DNA of 7,478 bases from Clostridiaceae bacterium (GTDB lineage Bacteria; Bacillota; Clostridia; Oscillospirales; Acutalibacteraceae). A program made the translations under genes and the position numbers. Under the pieces are notes generated by a model that saw nothing but the letters and a program-made list of their open reading frames with translations, was not told the origin of the DNA and did not search any database. Location: contig JAEDIL010000088.1 in NCBI GenBank assembly GCA_016292455.1, positions 1-7,478 of the forward strand, in the 5' to 3' direction. Positions within the stretch are counted from its first letter, which is position 1, and every line of letters begins with the position of its first letter. Positions 1 through 5,767 of this stretch are shown piece after piece.

Positions 1-150
1 CCCGCCGACAAAAGCCATGCGAACTCTTTATGAGCTTCTCGACATCGCTTGCCCTATGTGTATAGGGTAATTTTGCCGGGAAGTTGGGTTTCAGTATGAC
101 TTTGAAGACTGAAAACTATAATGAAAAACAAGGAAATATATTGAAAAGCG
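1..150. other. Unassigned intergenic sequence at the left edge, rich in short inverted repeats
   Basis: No convincing gene is visible. One plus-strand frame is open from the window edge to a TAA at 68-70, and could be the last 22 codons of a gene starting outside the window, but I recognise nothing in it. A perfect hairpin CCCTAT-GTGT-ATAGGG lies at 52-67, GCGA at 19-22 can pair with TCGC at 45-48, and the ends (CCCG...CAAAA near 1-13 and TTTTGCCGGG at 71-80) are partly complementary. It may be a folded RNA, a small repeat element, or a gene end plus a weak terminator (the hairpin is followed by TAATTTTG). Confidence 0.3.
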
Positions 151-156
151 TTATAT

Positions 157-194
157 AAAAAAACCGATAGACTCGAATTTGTCGAATCTATCGG
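157..194 (-). terminator. Intrinsic terminator of the fhs transcription unit
   Basis: On the minus strand, about 45 bases after the fhs stop, the hairpin at 194-164 has an 8-bp stem (CCGATAGA/TCTATCGG), one mismatch, then 4 more pairs (TCGA/TCGA) around a 5-base loop. It is followed directly by seven T residues (163-157) and further T/A-rich sequence. The opposite side lacks a T run, so it should act on the minus strand only. Confidence 0.85.
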
Positions 195-238
195 ATTCTT
201 AATATTATTGCTTCAACCTTGTTGTTTTCAGGGTATTA

Positions 239-1915
239 TTAAAACAAGCCCGTTATCCTGCCGTTTTCATCTACATCAATATTCTCTGCGGCAGGCTTTT
301 TCGGAAGTCCCGGCATTGTCATAATATCTCCGGTAAGAACAACAACAAATCCCGCACCGGCGCTTATCTTGACATTTTTAACGGTTACCGTAAAATCAGT
401 TGGCGCGCCGAGCTTTGTGGGATCATCGGAAAAACTATACTGAGTTTTTGCAATACAAACAGGGCACCTTCCAAAGCCTAGTTTTTCAAGCTGTTCAATC
501 TGCTTCTTGGCGTTCGGCGTAACAACAATTCCGTTTCCGCCATATACCTTTTTAACAACAGCCTCAATTTTTTCCGTAATACTTAAATCATCTTCGTAAG
601 AGAAGTTGAAGTCGCCTTTTTCTTCTTCACAAAGACGAACAACTTCTTTTGCAAGAGCTTCTCCGCCTTTGCCGCCATCCGCCCAGACGGTTGAAAGCAC
701 AGTGTTAACGCCGAGTTCTTTACATTTGTTGATAATAAAATCAATTTCGGTGTCAGTGTCGGTCGGGAATCTGTTTACGGCAACAACGCAGGGCAGTTTA
801 TAAACGTTTTTAATATTAGAAACATGGCGAAGGAGGTTCACAATGCCCTTTTCAAGAGCCGCCGGATCTTCGTTTGCAAGCTCCTTTTTGTCAAGACCGC
901 CATGCATTTTTAATGCACGGACAGTTGCAACAACAACAACCGCATCAGGCGTAAGACCTGCCATACGGCACTTAATATCAAAAAACTTTTCAGCGCCGAG
1001 GTCAGCACCGAAACCTGCTTCGGTTACGGTATAATCGCCCATTTTAAGAGCCATTTGCGTTGCCATAACCGAGTTGCAGCCGTGTGCAATATTGGCAAAA
1101 GGTCCGCCATGAACAAAAGCAGGAGTTCCCTCGAGAGTTTGAACAAGGTTGGGTTTAAGCGCGTCTTTTAGAAGTGCTGTCATAGCGCCTTGCGCATTCA
1201 AATCTCCTGCGGTTACCGGCTTGTCGTCATAGGTATAACCGACAATAATTCTCGCGAGTCTTTCTTTAAGGTCGGGTATTGACGTTGCAAGACAGAAAAC
1301 AGCCATAATTTCACTTGCAACGGTGATGTCAAAACCGTCCTCGCGCGGAGTTCCGTTCACTTTTCCGCCGAGACCGTCAACAATAAAACGAAGCTGACGG
1401 TCGTTCATATCAACACAACGTTTCCATGTAATTTTCTTTACATCAATGCCTAAGGCGTTGCCTTGCTGAATGTGATTATCGAGCATAGCGGCAAGAAGAT
1501 TGTTTGCGGCGCCTATTGCGTGAAAATCGCCTGTAAAATGAAGGTTAATATCTTCCATCGGAACAACCTGAGCGTATCCGCCGCCTGCGGCACCGCCTTT
1601 GATTCCAAAAACAGGACCCAAGGAAGGCTCACGAAGGGCAACCGTAACATCCTTTCCTATTCTTCTGAGACCGTCGGCAAGACCGATTGTTGTGGTTGTT
1701 TTGCCTTCGCCTGCCGGAGTCGGGGTAATAGCGGTTACAAGAATCAGCTTTCCGTTTTCTCTCTCGGTTTCGCTTAAAAGAGAGAGGTCAACCTTTGCTT
1801 TATAGTTGCCGTACTGTTCAATATATTTTTCATCAACATGAGCACGTCCGGCAATTTCCTTTATATGTTCGGGTTTGCACTGTTGCGCAATTTCAATATC
1901 TGATAAGTAAGCCAT
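239..1915 (-). CDS. fhs: Formate--tetrahydrofolate ligase (10-formyl-THF synthetase)
   Basis: This cytoplasmic enzyme joins formate to tetrahydrofolate using ATP, giving 10-formyl-THF for purine synthesis and the methyl branch of one-carbon metabolism (in acetogens, the Wood-Ljungdahl pathway). The 558-residue length matches the usual monofunctional bacterial enzyme of about 555-560 residues. Visible family signatures are the ATP-binding loop TPTPAGEGKTTTT (64-76), GIKGGAAGGGY (104-114), the EGTPAFVHGGPFANIAHG block (262-279) and VATVRALKMHGG (329-340). The sequence is intact to the C-terminal GLF. The ATG at 1915 is preceded by AAGGAGGA (1928-1921) at a 5-base spacing, and the start MAYLSDIEIAQ fits the family. 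It is the last gene of a riboswitch-controlled minus-strand unit that begins with a broken purE. The broken gene does not prevent fhs expression, since fhs has its own ribosome binding site. Whether the host is an acetogen cannot be judged from this window. Confidence 0.98.
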   Translation of the reverse strand: MAYLSDIEIAQQCKPEHIKEIAGRAHVDEKYIEQYGNYKAKVDLSLLSETERENGKLILVTAITPTPAGEGKTTTTIGLADGLRRIGKDVTVALREPSLGPVFGIKGGAAGGGYAQVVPMEDINLHFTGDFHAIGAANNLLAAMLDNHIQQGNALGIDVKKITWKRCVDMNDRQLRFIVDGLGGKVNGTPREDGFDITVASEIMAVFCLATSIPDLKERLARIIVGYTYDDKPVTAGDLNAQGAMTALLKDALKPNLVQTLEGTPAFVHGGPFANIAHGCNSVMATQMALKMGDYTVTEAGFGADLGAEKFFDIKCRMAGLTPDAVVVVATVRALKMHGGLDKKELANEDPAALEKGIVNLLRHVSNIKNVYKLPCVVAVNRFPTDTDTEIDFIINKCKELGVNTVLSTVWADGGKGGEALAKEVVRLCEEEKGDFNFSYEDDLSITEKIEAVVKKVYGGNGIVVTPNAKKQIEQLEKLGFGRCPVCIAKTQYSFSDDPTKLGAPTDFTVTVKNVKISAGAGFVVVLTGDIMTMPGLPKKPAAENIDVDENGRITGLF

Positions 1916-1926
1916 TTTGTTCCTCC

Positions 1927-1997
1927 TTATTTCTTAAAACAATTAACTGCGGATTCAAACATACGAATATCGTAATTGCCGGGTACATTTTTATAAA
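1927..1997 (-). pseudogene. Possible 3' remnant of an unidentified gene between the purE fragment and fhs
   Basis: Where similarity to PurE stops (near 1998), a different minus-strand frame reads VPGNYDIRMFESAVNCFKK (1986-1930) and ends in a TAA at 1929-1927 that overlaps the fhs ribosome binding site. A stop placed exactly there is typical of the end of a real upstream gene, so this may be the C-terminus of a gene whose body was deleted together with the second half of purE. The stretch is too short for me to name the family. Chance remains a real alternative. Confidence 0.35.
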
Positions 1998-2205
1998 GTC
2001 CGCCGCCATTCCCGCGGCTGCAATAAGAACACCATATCCGTTGTGCTCTGCGTTTCTTGAAAACTCCGCAGCTTCAGTGGGTGTTCTGTGCGCCGAAAGA
2101 ATGTGTACATCGTAAGGTGCACCGAATTCTTTCAGGGTGTCAATTGTTTTTTTGAACAACCGGCAAATCGCTGTCGCTACCCATGTCAATTCCAACTTTT
2201 TTCAT
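1998..2205 (-). pseudogene. purE: Degraded purE (N5-carboxyaminoimidazole ribonucleotide mutase), frameshifted and truncated
   Basis: PurE rearranges N5-CAIR to CAIR in de novo purine synthesis. The ATG at 2205 has an excellent ribosome binding site (AAAGGAGG, 2220-2213) and encodes MKKVGIDMGSDSDLPVVQK, including the GSDSD substrate loop. The reading frame then meets a run of seven A residues (2153-2147) and stops at TGA 2142-2140 after 21 codons. Removing one A restores a continuous PurE frame: TIDTLKEFGAPYDVHI, then LSAHRTP with the catalytic-site histidine, then GVLIAAAGMAAD. Similarity ends at about 1998, roughly residue 69 of a family that is normally about 160 residues long, so the second half, including the rest of the active site and the oligomer interface, is absent. 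The A-run shift alone could be a sequencing error, but the truncation could not be repaired that way. The sequence before the break is well conserved, which suggests recent decay. A functional purE presumably exists elsewhere. Confidence 0.88.
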
Positions 2206-2212
2206 AAAAAAA

Positions 2213-2220
2213 CCTCCTTT
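2213..2220 (-). promoter_or_regulatory. Strong ribosome binding site of the purE remnant
   Basis: AAAGGAGG sits 7 bases before the ATG at 2205 and follows the riboswitch terminator T run within about 10 bases. It decides the start of the purE fragment, and would drive translation of the 21-codon product MKKVGIDMGSDSDLPVVQKNN. Confidence 0.8.
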
Positions 2221-2227
2221 CAAAACC

Positions 2228-2268
2228 AAAAAAGGGCGCAGTTAAGACATGTGATCCTAACTGTGCCC
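2228..2268 (-). terminator. Riboswitch expression-platform terminator
   Basis: On the minus strand, GGGC (2268-2265), an A.C mismatch, CAGTTA and GGA pair with TCT, TAACTG and GCCC (2237-2234) across a 7-base loop. Six T residues follow (2233-2228), then GGTTTTG. The GGGC that starts the stem is also the end of the conserved CCGTCCGGGC element of the aptamer. Ligand-stabilised aptamer and terminator are therefore mutually exclusive, the arrangement expected for an 'on' switch that reads through when ZTP/ZMP is high. Confidence 0.9.
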
Positions 2269-2340
2269 GGACGGACGGCGAGTATCAAAAAAATTCTTGC
2301 TCCCATGCAGTGCTCTGCTAATCCGTCAGTAACAAGAATC
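2228..2340 (-). promoter_or_regulatory. ZTP/ZMP riboswitch (pfl motif) controlling the purE-fhs unit
   Basis: The minus-strand RNA matches the ZTP aptamer as I recall its consensus. P1 is ATTCTTG (2339-2333) with CAAGAAT (2299-2293). The internal-loop strand holds ACTGACGG (2330-2323; consensus ACUGGCG). P2 is GCAG (2318-2315) with CTGC (2310-2307) around the loop AGCA. GGGAGC (2304-2299) then leads back into P1. After a linker comes CCGTCCGGGC (2274-2265; consensus CCGCCUGGGC). GACGG (2327-2323) is fully complementary to CCGTC (2274-2270), preserving the known pseudoknot with a G-C to A-U change. The ligand is the purine intermediate ZMP/ZTP, which builds up when 10-formyl-THF is short. This family is known upstream of fhs, folD and pur genes, as here. 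A terminator follows and shares the GGGC. Confidence 0.93.
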
Positions 2341-2347
2341 TGTGAAA

Positions 2348-2376
2348 ATCATATCATTAAATCACATAATTGTCAA
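2348..2376 (-). promoter_or_regulatory. Sigma-A type promoter of the riboswitch-purE-fhs unit
   Basis: On the minus strand there is a consensus -35 TTGACA (2376-2371), a 17-base spacer and a -10 TATGAT (2353-2348). The predicted start near 2341 falls at the first base of riboswitch stem P1, so the leader begins with the aptamer. The match to consensus is nearly complete, and no operator is visible. Confidence 0.88.
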
Positions 2377-2591
2377 TCATACAAATATAGAAAATGACGG
2401 ATTTTTGTTTGGTTTTTTTCAAATACGCACAGTGTCTCATATAGACTCATTTACAATAAAAAGCTATAAAAACCAAACAGACAAAGGTATTCAAAGACCG
2501 GTATACTACATCTGTACTTTGTTTTTACCAAAAATGGGTCACATCTATTTACAACGCAGAAGTGTCAGAAAGATTTGTGTTATTCGCTCCC
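2377..2591. other. AT-rich intergenic stretch between divergent promoters, with an inverted repeat
   Basis: The gene-free stretch 2206-2653 contains the riboswitch and two divergent promoters. The remaining part, 2377-2591, has no open frame with a ribosome binding site that I would support. It contains an 11-bp perfect inverted repeat, GTTTGGTTTTT at 2407-2417 and AAAAACCAAAC at 2468-2478, with a smaller hairpin (GTCT-CATAT-AGAC, about 2434-2446) between the arms. Neither strand shows a good T run after the outer arms, so it is not a clear terminator. Confidence 0.45.
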
Positions 2592-2620
2592 TTGTGCAAT
2601 CTGTTTTTTTGTGATACAAT
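2592..2620 (+). promoter_or_regulatory. Promoter of the two-flavoprotein operon
   Basis: A -35 TTGTGC (2592-2597) is followed by a 17-base spacer and a -10 TACAAT (2615-2620) extended by TGA just before it. Transcription would start near 2627, beyond the ATG at 2621. That excludes the ATG as the translation start of the next gene when this promoter is used. Confidence 0.72.
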
Positions 2621-2653
2621 ATGCCGTATAACAAACGAAAGAGGGTGAGTCGG

Positions 2654-3865
2654 TTGCGCGTTGCGATAATCGGCGGCGGCGCTTCGGGACTTGTTTGTGC
2701 CTGCTCGCTGGCAAAAAGCAAAAAGCTTTATGTGACTGTTTTTGAAAAAAACGAACGCGTCGGCAAAAAACTGCTTTCAACGGGAAACGGAAGGTGCAAC
2801 ATGACCAACCTTTCCGCTTCGCCCCGGGACTATTTTGAAGCCGCGGACTTTGTTTCCTTTGCGCTTGAAAAGTTTTCTGCCAAAAGCAACATATCCTTTT
2901 TTGAATCGCTCGGGCTTTTTTCAAAGGCGGACATGCAGGGGAGGGTTTACCCTCTGAGCAATCAGGCTTCGAGTGTGCTTGACGCGCTGCGCTTTGAATG
3001 TGAGCGGCTGGGCGTACGCTTCTCTTGCTCGTGCACTGTTGAAAAGATTGAAAAAAGGAACAATGCATATATAATCAACGGAAAAGAAAGCTTTGAAAAA
3101 GTGGTTTTTGCCTGCGGCTCACAATCAGCTGTCAAGGACTTCGGTTCGTATTCGCTTCTGACATCGCTGGGACATTCCGTAACAAAAACCGCGCCGGCGC
3201 TTGTAAGGCTTGTCACTGACGACAAAATGACAAACAGCCTTAAAGGTATCCGCGCAGGCGTCCGGATGACGCTGCGTTCAGATGGAAAAAGGGTTGCAGC
3301 GGCCGAGGGAGAGCTTCAGTTTTCCGATTGTTCTCTTTCGGGCATTGTTTCAATGGAGCTTTCCTCTTTTGTTTCCCGCCTCAGGCTTAAAGGAGAAAAG
3401 AATTTATCGGTTGATGTTGATTTTGTTCCGTCATTTTCGTTTGATGAACTGCTGAATGTTTTATCGTTCATTTCAAGACGTGAGGGGCTGAAAAGTGAAA
3501 ACCTGCTTTCCGGATTTATGCATAAAACAATCGGCGTTTGTCTTTTGAAAAAAGCAGGTGTTTCGCCGCAGCTGCCGATGAAAGAGCTTTCGCAAAAGCA
3601 GCTTCGTGAAATTGCAGGCATTTGCAAAAAATGCTCTTTCAAAATAACCGGCGTCGGTTCATTTGCACAATCGCAGGTGACTGTCGGCGGAATCAAACGA
3701 AGCGAGTTTTCCGAAAAGACGCTCGAATCAAAAAAGCATAAGGGAGTTTACTGCTGCGGAGAAATGCTCGATGTTGACGGGAAATGCGGCGGCTATAATC
3801 TTCAATGGGCGTTTTCCTGCGGCCGCCTTTGCGCAGAAAGCATCATTCGGGAGAGTGAAAAATGA
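2654..3865 (+). CDS. HI0933/BaiN-family NAD(P)/FAD-dependent flavoprotein
   Basis: This is a predicted cytoplasmic FAD-binding protein of the family often labelled 'aminoacetone oxidase family FAD-binding enzyme' (COG2081; E. coli YhiN, bile-acid enzyme BaiN). The substrate is not predictable from sequence. I choose the TTG at 2654, which gives 403 residues. GAGGGTGA (2641-2648) precedes it at a suitable distance, the dinucleotide-binding motif VAIIGGGASGL begins at residue 3 as usual in the family, and the upstream ATG at 2621 lies before the predicted transcription start. Further signatures are GKKLLSTGNGRCNMTN (37-52) and, near the C-terminus, VTVGGIKRSEF, then GEMLDVDGKCGGYNLQWAFSCG (369-390), the FAD-contacting end of the fold. 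Nothing essential seems missing, and the length is normal. It overlaps the next gene by four bases (ATGA), implying translational coupling of two flavoproteins. Confidence 0.92.
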   Translation: MRVAIIGGGASGLVCACSLAKSKKLYVTVFEKNERVGKKLLSTGNGRCNMTNLSASPRDYFEAADFVSFALEKFSAKSNISFFESLGLFSKADMQGRVYPLSNQASSVLDALRFECERLGVRFSCSCTVEKIEKRNNAYIINGKESFEKVVFACGSQSAVKDFGSYSLLTSLGHSVTKTAPALVRLVTDDKMTNSLKGIRAGVRMTLRSDGKRVAAAEGELQFSDCSLSGIVSMELSSFVSRLRLKGEKNLSVDVDFVPSFSFDELLNVLSFISRREGLKSENLLSGFMHKTIGVCLLKKAGVSPQLPMKELSQKQLREIAGICKKCSFKITGVGSFAQSQVTVGGIKRSEFSEKTLESKKHKGVYCCGEMLDVDGKCGGYNLQWAFSCGRLCAESIIRESEK

Positions 3866-5475
3866 TCAGGATAAGTGAAATAAAGCAAAGCCTTGACGCA
3901 GACAAAGAGGAGCTTTACAAAGCCTGCGCCAAAGCTCTGAAAATCAAAAAAGAACAGCTCAAAGACGTTATTGTTGTCCGCCGCTCGGTTGACAGCAGAA
4001 GAAAAGGCGATGTTCACTTTGTATATATTGCAGATGTGTCCGTTGACGCAGACGAGCAGAAGATAGTCAGCCGCGCTTCGTCAAAAAATGTTGCGCTCAG
4101 TGAGCCGTATTTTTATGAAATGCCGGAAAACAAGCGCGTTTCGGCGTTCCGTCCGGTTGTTGTCGGCTTCGGTCCGGCAGGTATTTTTGCTGCTCTTACT
4201 CTTGCAAGAGCAGGTCTTCGTCCGGTTGTCCTTGAACGCGGCGCGGATGTTGAAACGAGAACAAAAGATATTACCCGCTTTTTTAAAACGCGAGTGCTTG
4301 ACGAAAACTCAAACGTTCAGTTCGGCGAGGGCGGTGCCGGTACATTTTCTGACGGAAAGCTGACAACCGGAATCAAAAGCACACTTTGCCGGAAGGTTTT
4401 TCTTGAATTCTGTGAGCATGGCGCACCCCGGGAGATTCTCTGGTCGGGAACGCCGCATATAGGAACTGATAAGCTTGCCGGAGTAATTAAAAGCATGCGT
4501 GAGGAGATAATATCCCTTGGCGGTGAAGTGATTTTCGGCGCAAGGCTCACGGATCTGATAGTATACAATGTTTCCGTTCAGGGCGTTACCTATGAAAAGG
4601 ACGGAAAAAGCTTTGACATGGAAACCGACACGGTTATTCTTGCAATCGGTCATTCGGCACGTGATACTGTGAAAATGCTCCACGGAAAAGGCGTGAATAT
4701 GATTCAGAAGCCGTTTTCTGTCGGCGCAAGAATTGAGCATCCCCGCGAGATGATTGACCGCTCTCAGTACGGCTCCTTTGCCGGACATCCGGCGCTTTCG
4801 GCGGCGGTATATAAACTTGCCTGCCACGGCGAGCACGAGAGGGGAGCATATACGTTCTGCATGTGCCCCGGCGGAACGGTAATCAACGCAACGAGCGAGA
4901 CGGGCGGAGTGGTTACAAACGGAATGAGCGAATTTGCTCGCGACAGGGAAAACTCAAATTCTGCAATTCTTGTCAATGTATATCCGGAGGACTTCCCGTC
5001 GCCGCATCCTCTTGCCGGCTTTGAACTTCAAAAGTCAATTGAACACCGTGCCTTTGACCTTGGCGGCAGAGATTATACTGCGCCGTGTCAGCTTGTCGGT
5101 GACTTCTTGAATGATACACCGTCAAAAAAGCTTTCCTTTGTTAATCCGAGCTTTACCACGGGTGTAACTCCGTCGGATATTCGCCTTGTGCTGCCGAAAA
5201 AGGTTACCGACACAATGGCCTCAGCGATTGTTCAGATGGACAAAAAGCTGGAGGGTTTTGCGTTGCCCGAAGCTGTTCTGACAGCACCTGAGAGCAGGAG
5301 CTCTTCACCCGTCAGAATTCTGAGAGACGACATTTTTCAGGCGAATATACGCGGTCTGTATCCCTGCGGTGAGGGCGCCGGCTATGCCGGGGGAATTGTT
5401 TCGGCAGCGGTTGACGGCTTGAAAACAGCCCACGCCGTTCTGCTTGATGAAAGCGAATTAAACCACAGGACATAA
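3862..5475 (+). CDS. COG2509-type FAD-dependent protein (putative dehydrogenase)
   Basis: A 537-residue predicted soluble flavoprotein belonging to the widespread but poorly characterised group annotated 'FAD-dependent protein' or 'uncharacterized FAD-dependent dehydrogenase' (COG2509). Residues 1 to about 95 form a separate N-terminal domain, rich in Lys and acidic residues and without membrane segments. The FAD-binding Rossmann motif follows at VVVGFGPAGIFAAL (99-112), with the acidic strand end LERG (124-127). The family block NVQFGEGGAGTFSDGKLTT is at 151-169. The FAD-binding end of the fold is GLYPCGEGAGYAGGI (498-512), just before the C-terminal helix. The ATG at 3862 overlaps the stop of the upstream flavoprotein gene (ATGA) and is preceded by GGGAGAG (3849-3855). 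It is the last gene of the unit and a terminator follows within 10 bases. The substrate, electron acceptor and physiological role are unknown. Confidence 0.9.
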   Translation: MIRISEIKQSLDADKEELYKACAKALKIKKEQLKDVIVVRRSVDSRRKGDVHFVYIADVSVDADEQKIVSRASSKNVALSEPYFYEMPENKRVSAFRPVVVGFGPAGIFAALTLARAGLRPVVLERGADVETRTKDITRFFKTRVLDENSNVQFGEGGAGTFSDGKLTTGIKSTLCRKVFLEFCEHGAPREILWSGTPHIGTDKLAGVIKSMREEIISLGGEVIFGARLTDLIVYNVSVQGVTYEKDGKSFDMETDTVILAIGHSARDTVKMLHGKGVNMIQKPFSVGARIEHPREMIDRSQYGSFAGHPALSAAVYKLACHGEHERGAYTFCMCPGGTVINATSETGGVVTNGMSEFARDRENSNSAILVNVYPEDFPSPHPLAGFELQKSIEHRAFDLGGRDYTAPCQLVGDFLNDTPSKKLSFVNPSFTTGVTPSDIRLVLPKKVTDTMASAIVQMDKKLEGFALPEAVLTAPESRSSSPVRILRDDIFQANIRGLYPCGEGAGYAGGIVSAAVDGLKTAHAVLLDESELNHRT

Positions 5476-5483
5476 AAAGGAAA

Positions 5484-5522
5484 CTCCCGAAAACACCGTC
5501 AAGGTGATTTCGGGAGCTTTTT
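5484..5522. terminator. Bidirectional intrinsic terminator between the flavoprotein operon and the small-peptide gene
   Basis: The hairpin at 5484-5516 has CTCCCGAAA pairing with TTTCGGGAG and, past an A.A mismatch, CACC pairing with GGTG around GTCAA. On the plus strand it is followed by C and five T residues (5518-5522), ending the flavoprotein unit. On the minus strand it is followed by TTTCCTTTTTA (5483-5473), so it can also end the convergent 30-codon gene. Confidence 0.93.
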
Positions 5523-5536
5523 AGTTATAGCTGTAA

Positions 5537-5629
5537 TTATTCGGCGAAAAGTTTTTTCAGCGCAGCAAACATTTCTTCAAGAAATACTTTGAGGTCATGA
5601 AGGAATGTTTCAAGGTCAAAATTGCCCAT
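5537..5629 (-). CDS. Unrecognised 30-residue acidic amphipathic-helix peptide
   Basis: I do not recognise this family. The ATG at 5629 has AAAGGAGA (5644-5637) seven bases upstream. The gene also has a near-consensus promoter about 40-70 bases upstream and a terminator just after the stop, so it is a complete stand-alone gene. The product starts MGNFDLETFLHDLK and ends FAALKKLFAE. Hydrophobic residues at 6, 9, 10, 13, 16, 17, 20, 21, 24, 27 and 28 follow a 3-4 spacing, giving one continuous amphipathic helix with five Phe. The opposite face carries six acidic residues, three Lys and one His. It has no Cys, Pro, signal peptide or hydrophobic span long enough to cross a membrane. It could lie on a membrane surface or form a helical bundle. 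An upstream in-frame ATG (5647-5645) would add six residues but lacks a ribosome binding site of its own. The gene is divergent from spoIIGA, so co-regulation with sporulation is possible but unproven. Confidence 0.78.
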   Translation of the reverse strand: MGNFDLETFLHDLKVFLEEMFAALKKLFAE

Positions 5630-5672
5630 TGTTCCGTCTCCTTTCATAGAAAAATTCTCTTCTGTTGATACA

Positions 5673-5701
5673 ATTATATCACGCCGCGATTGGATAATCA
5701 A
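5673..5701 (-). promoter_or_regulatory. Sigma-A type promoter of the 30-codon gene
   Basis: On the minus strand a -35 TTGATT (5701-5696), a 17-base spacer and a perfect -10 TATAAT (5678-5673) are present, with an extended TGA immediately before the -10. The start would be near 5666, giving a leader of about 35 bases before the ATG at 5629. The promoter faces away from spoIIGA. Confidence 0.87.
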
Positions 5702-5724
5702 GGAAAACTCAAAGATTTTTACCG

Positions 5725-5767
5725 TTCGCACATTCCGACTGCTTTCGCCGTCGGAATTTCTTATAAT
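5725..5767 (+). promoter_or_regulatory. Probable spoIIGA promoter region with weak -35 and Spo0A-box-like sites
   Basis: A perfect -10 TATAAT lies at 5762-5767, about 30 bases before the spoIIGA start. No good -35 is seen 17 bases upstream (CTGCTT at 5739-5744), which would suit an activator-dependent promoter. TTCGCCG (5744-5750) and TTCGGAA (5771-5777) each match the reverse Spo0A box TTCGNCA at six of seven positions, and TTCGCAC (5725-5731) at five. An 8-bp inverted repeat, ATTCCGAC (5732-5739) with GTCGGAAT (5750-5757), overlaps the region. In Bacillus spoIIG is activated by Spo0A~P; extending this here is inference. Confidence 0.45.

Noticed and set aside
180..186. Perfect Spo0A box TGTCGAA (sequence at 180-186)
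   Set aside because: It lies inside the fhs terminator hairpin, downstream of the gene and far from any promoter, so chance is the better explanation.
1927..1986. Tail VPGNYDIRMFESAVNCFKK as the C-terminus of FolD
   Set aside because: VPG and a later Met-rich helix recall FolD, but the highly conserved VPGGVGPMT motif is not matched, so the resemblance is too weak to name it.
2140..2160. Programmed frameshift at the A7 run to make full-length PurE
   Set aside because: Even with the frame restored, the protein ends at less than half of normal PurE length, so a recoding event would not give an active enzyme.
2621..2653. ATG at 2621 as the start of the HI0933-type flavoprotein, adding 11 residues
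   Set aside because: It overlaps the -10 TACAAT and precedes the predicted transcription start near 2627. It has no ribosome binding site, whereas TTG 2654 has one and gives the usual N-terminus.
2580..3068. Minus-strand open frame of 162 codons, opposite the first flavoprotein
   Set aside because: Cys/Arg/Lys/Ser-rich shadow composition, no ribosome binding site or family motif, and antisense to a clearly conserved gene.
4309..4836. Minus-strand open frame of 175 codons, opposite the COG2509-type gene
   Set aside because: Shadow frame of a conserved coding region with no start signals and no recognisable domain.
5630..5731. Longer version of the small minus-strand gene starting at 5731
   Set aside because: It would begin upstream of its own promoter (-10 at 5678-5673), and has no ribosome binding site there.
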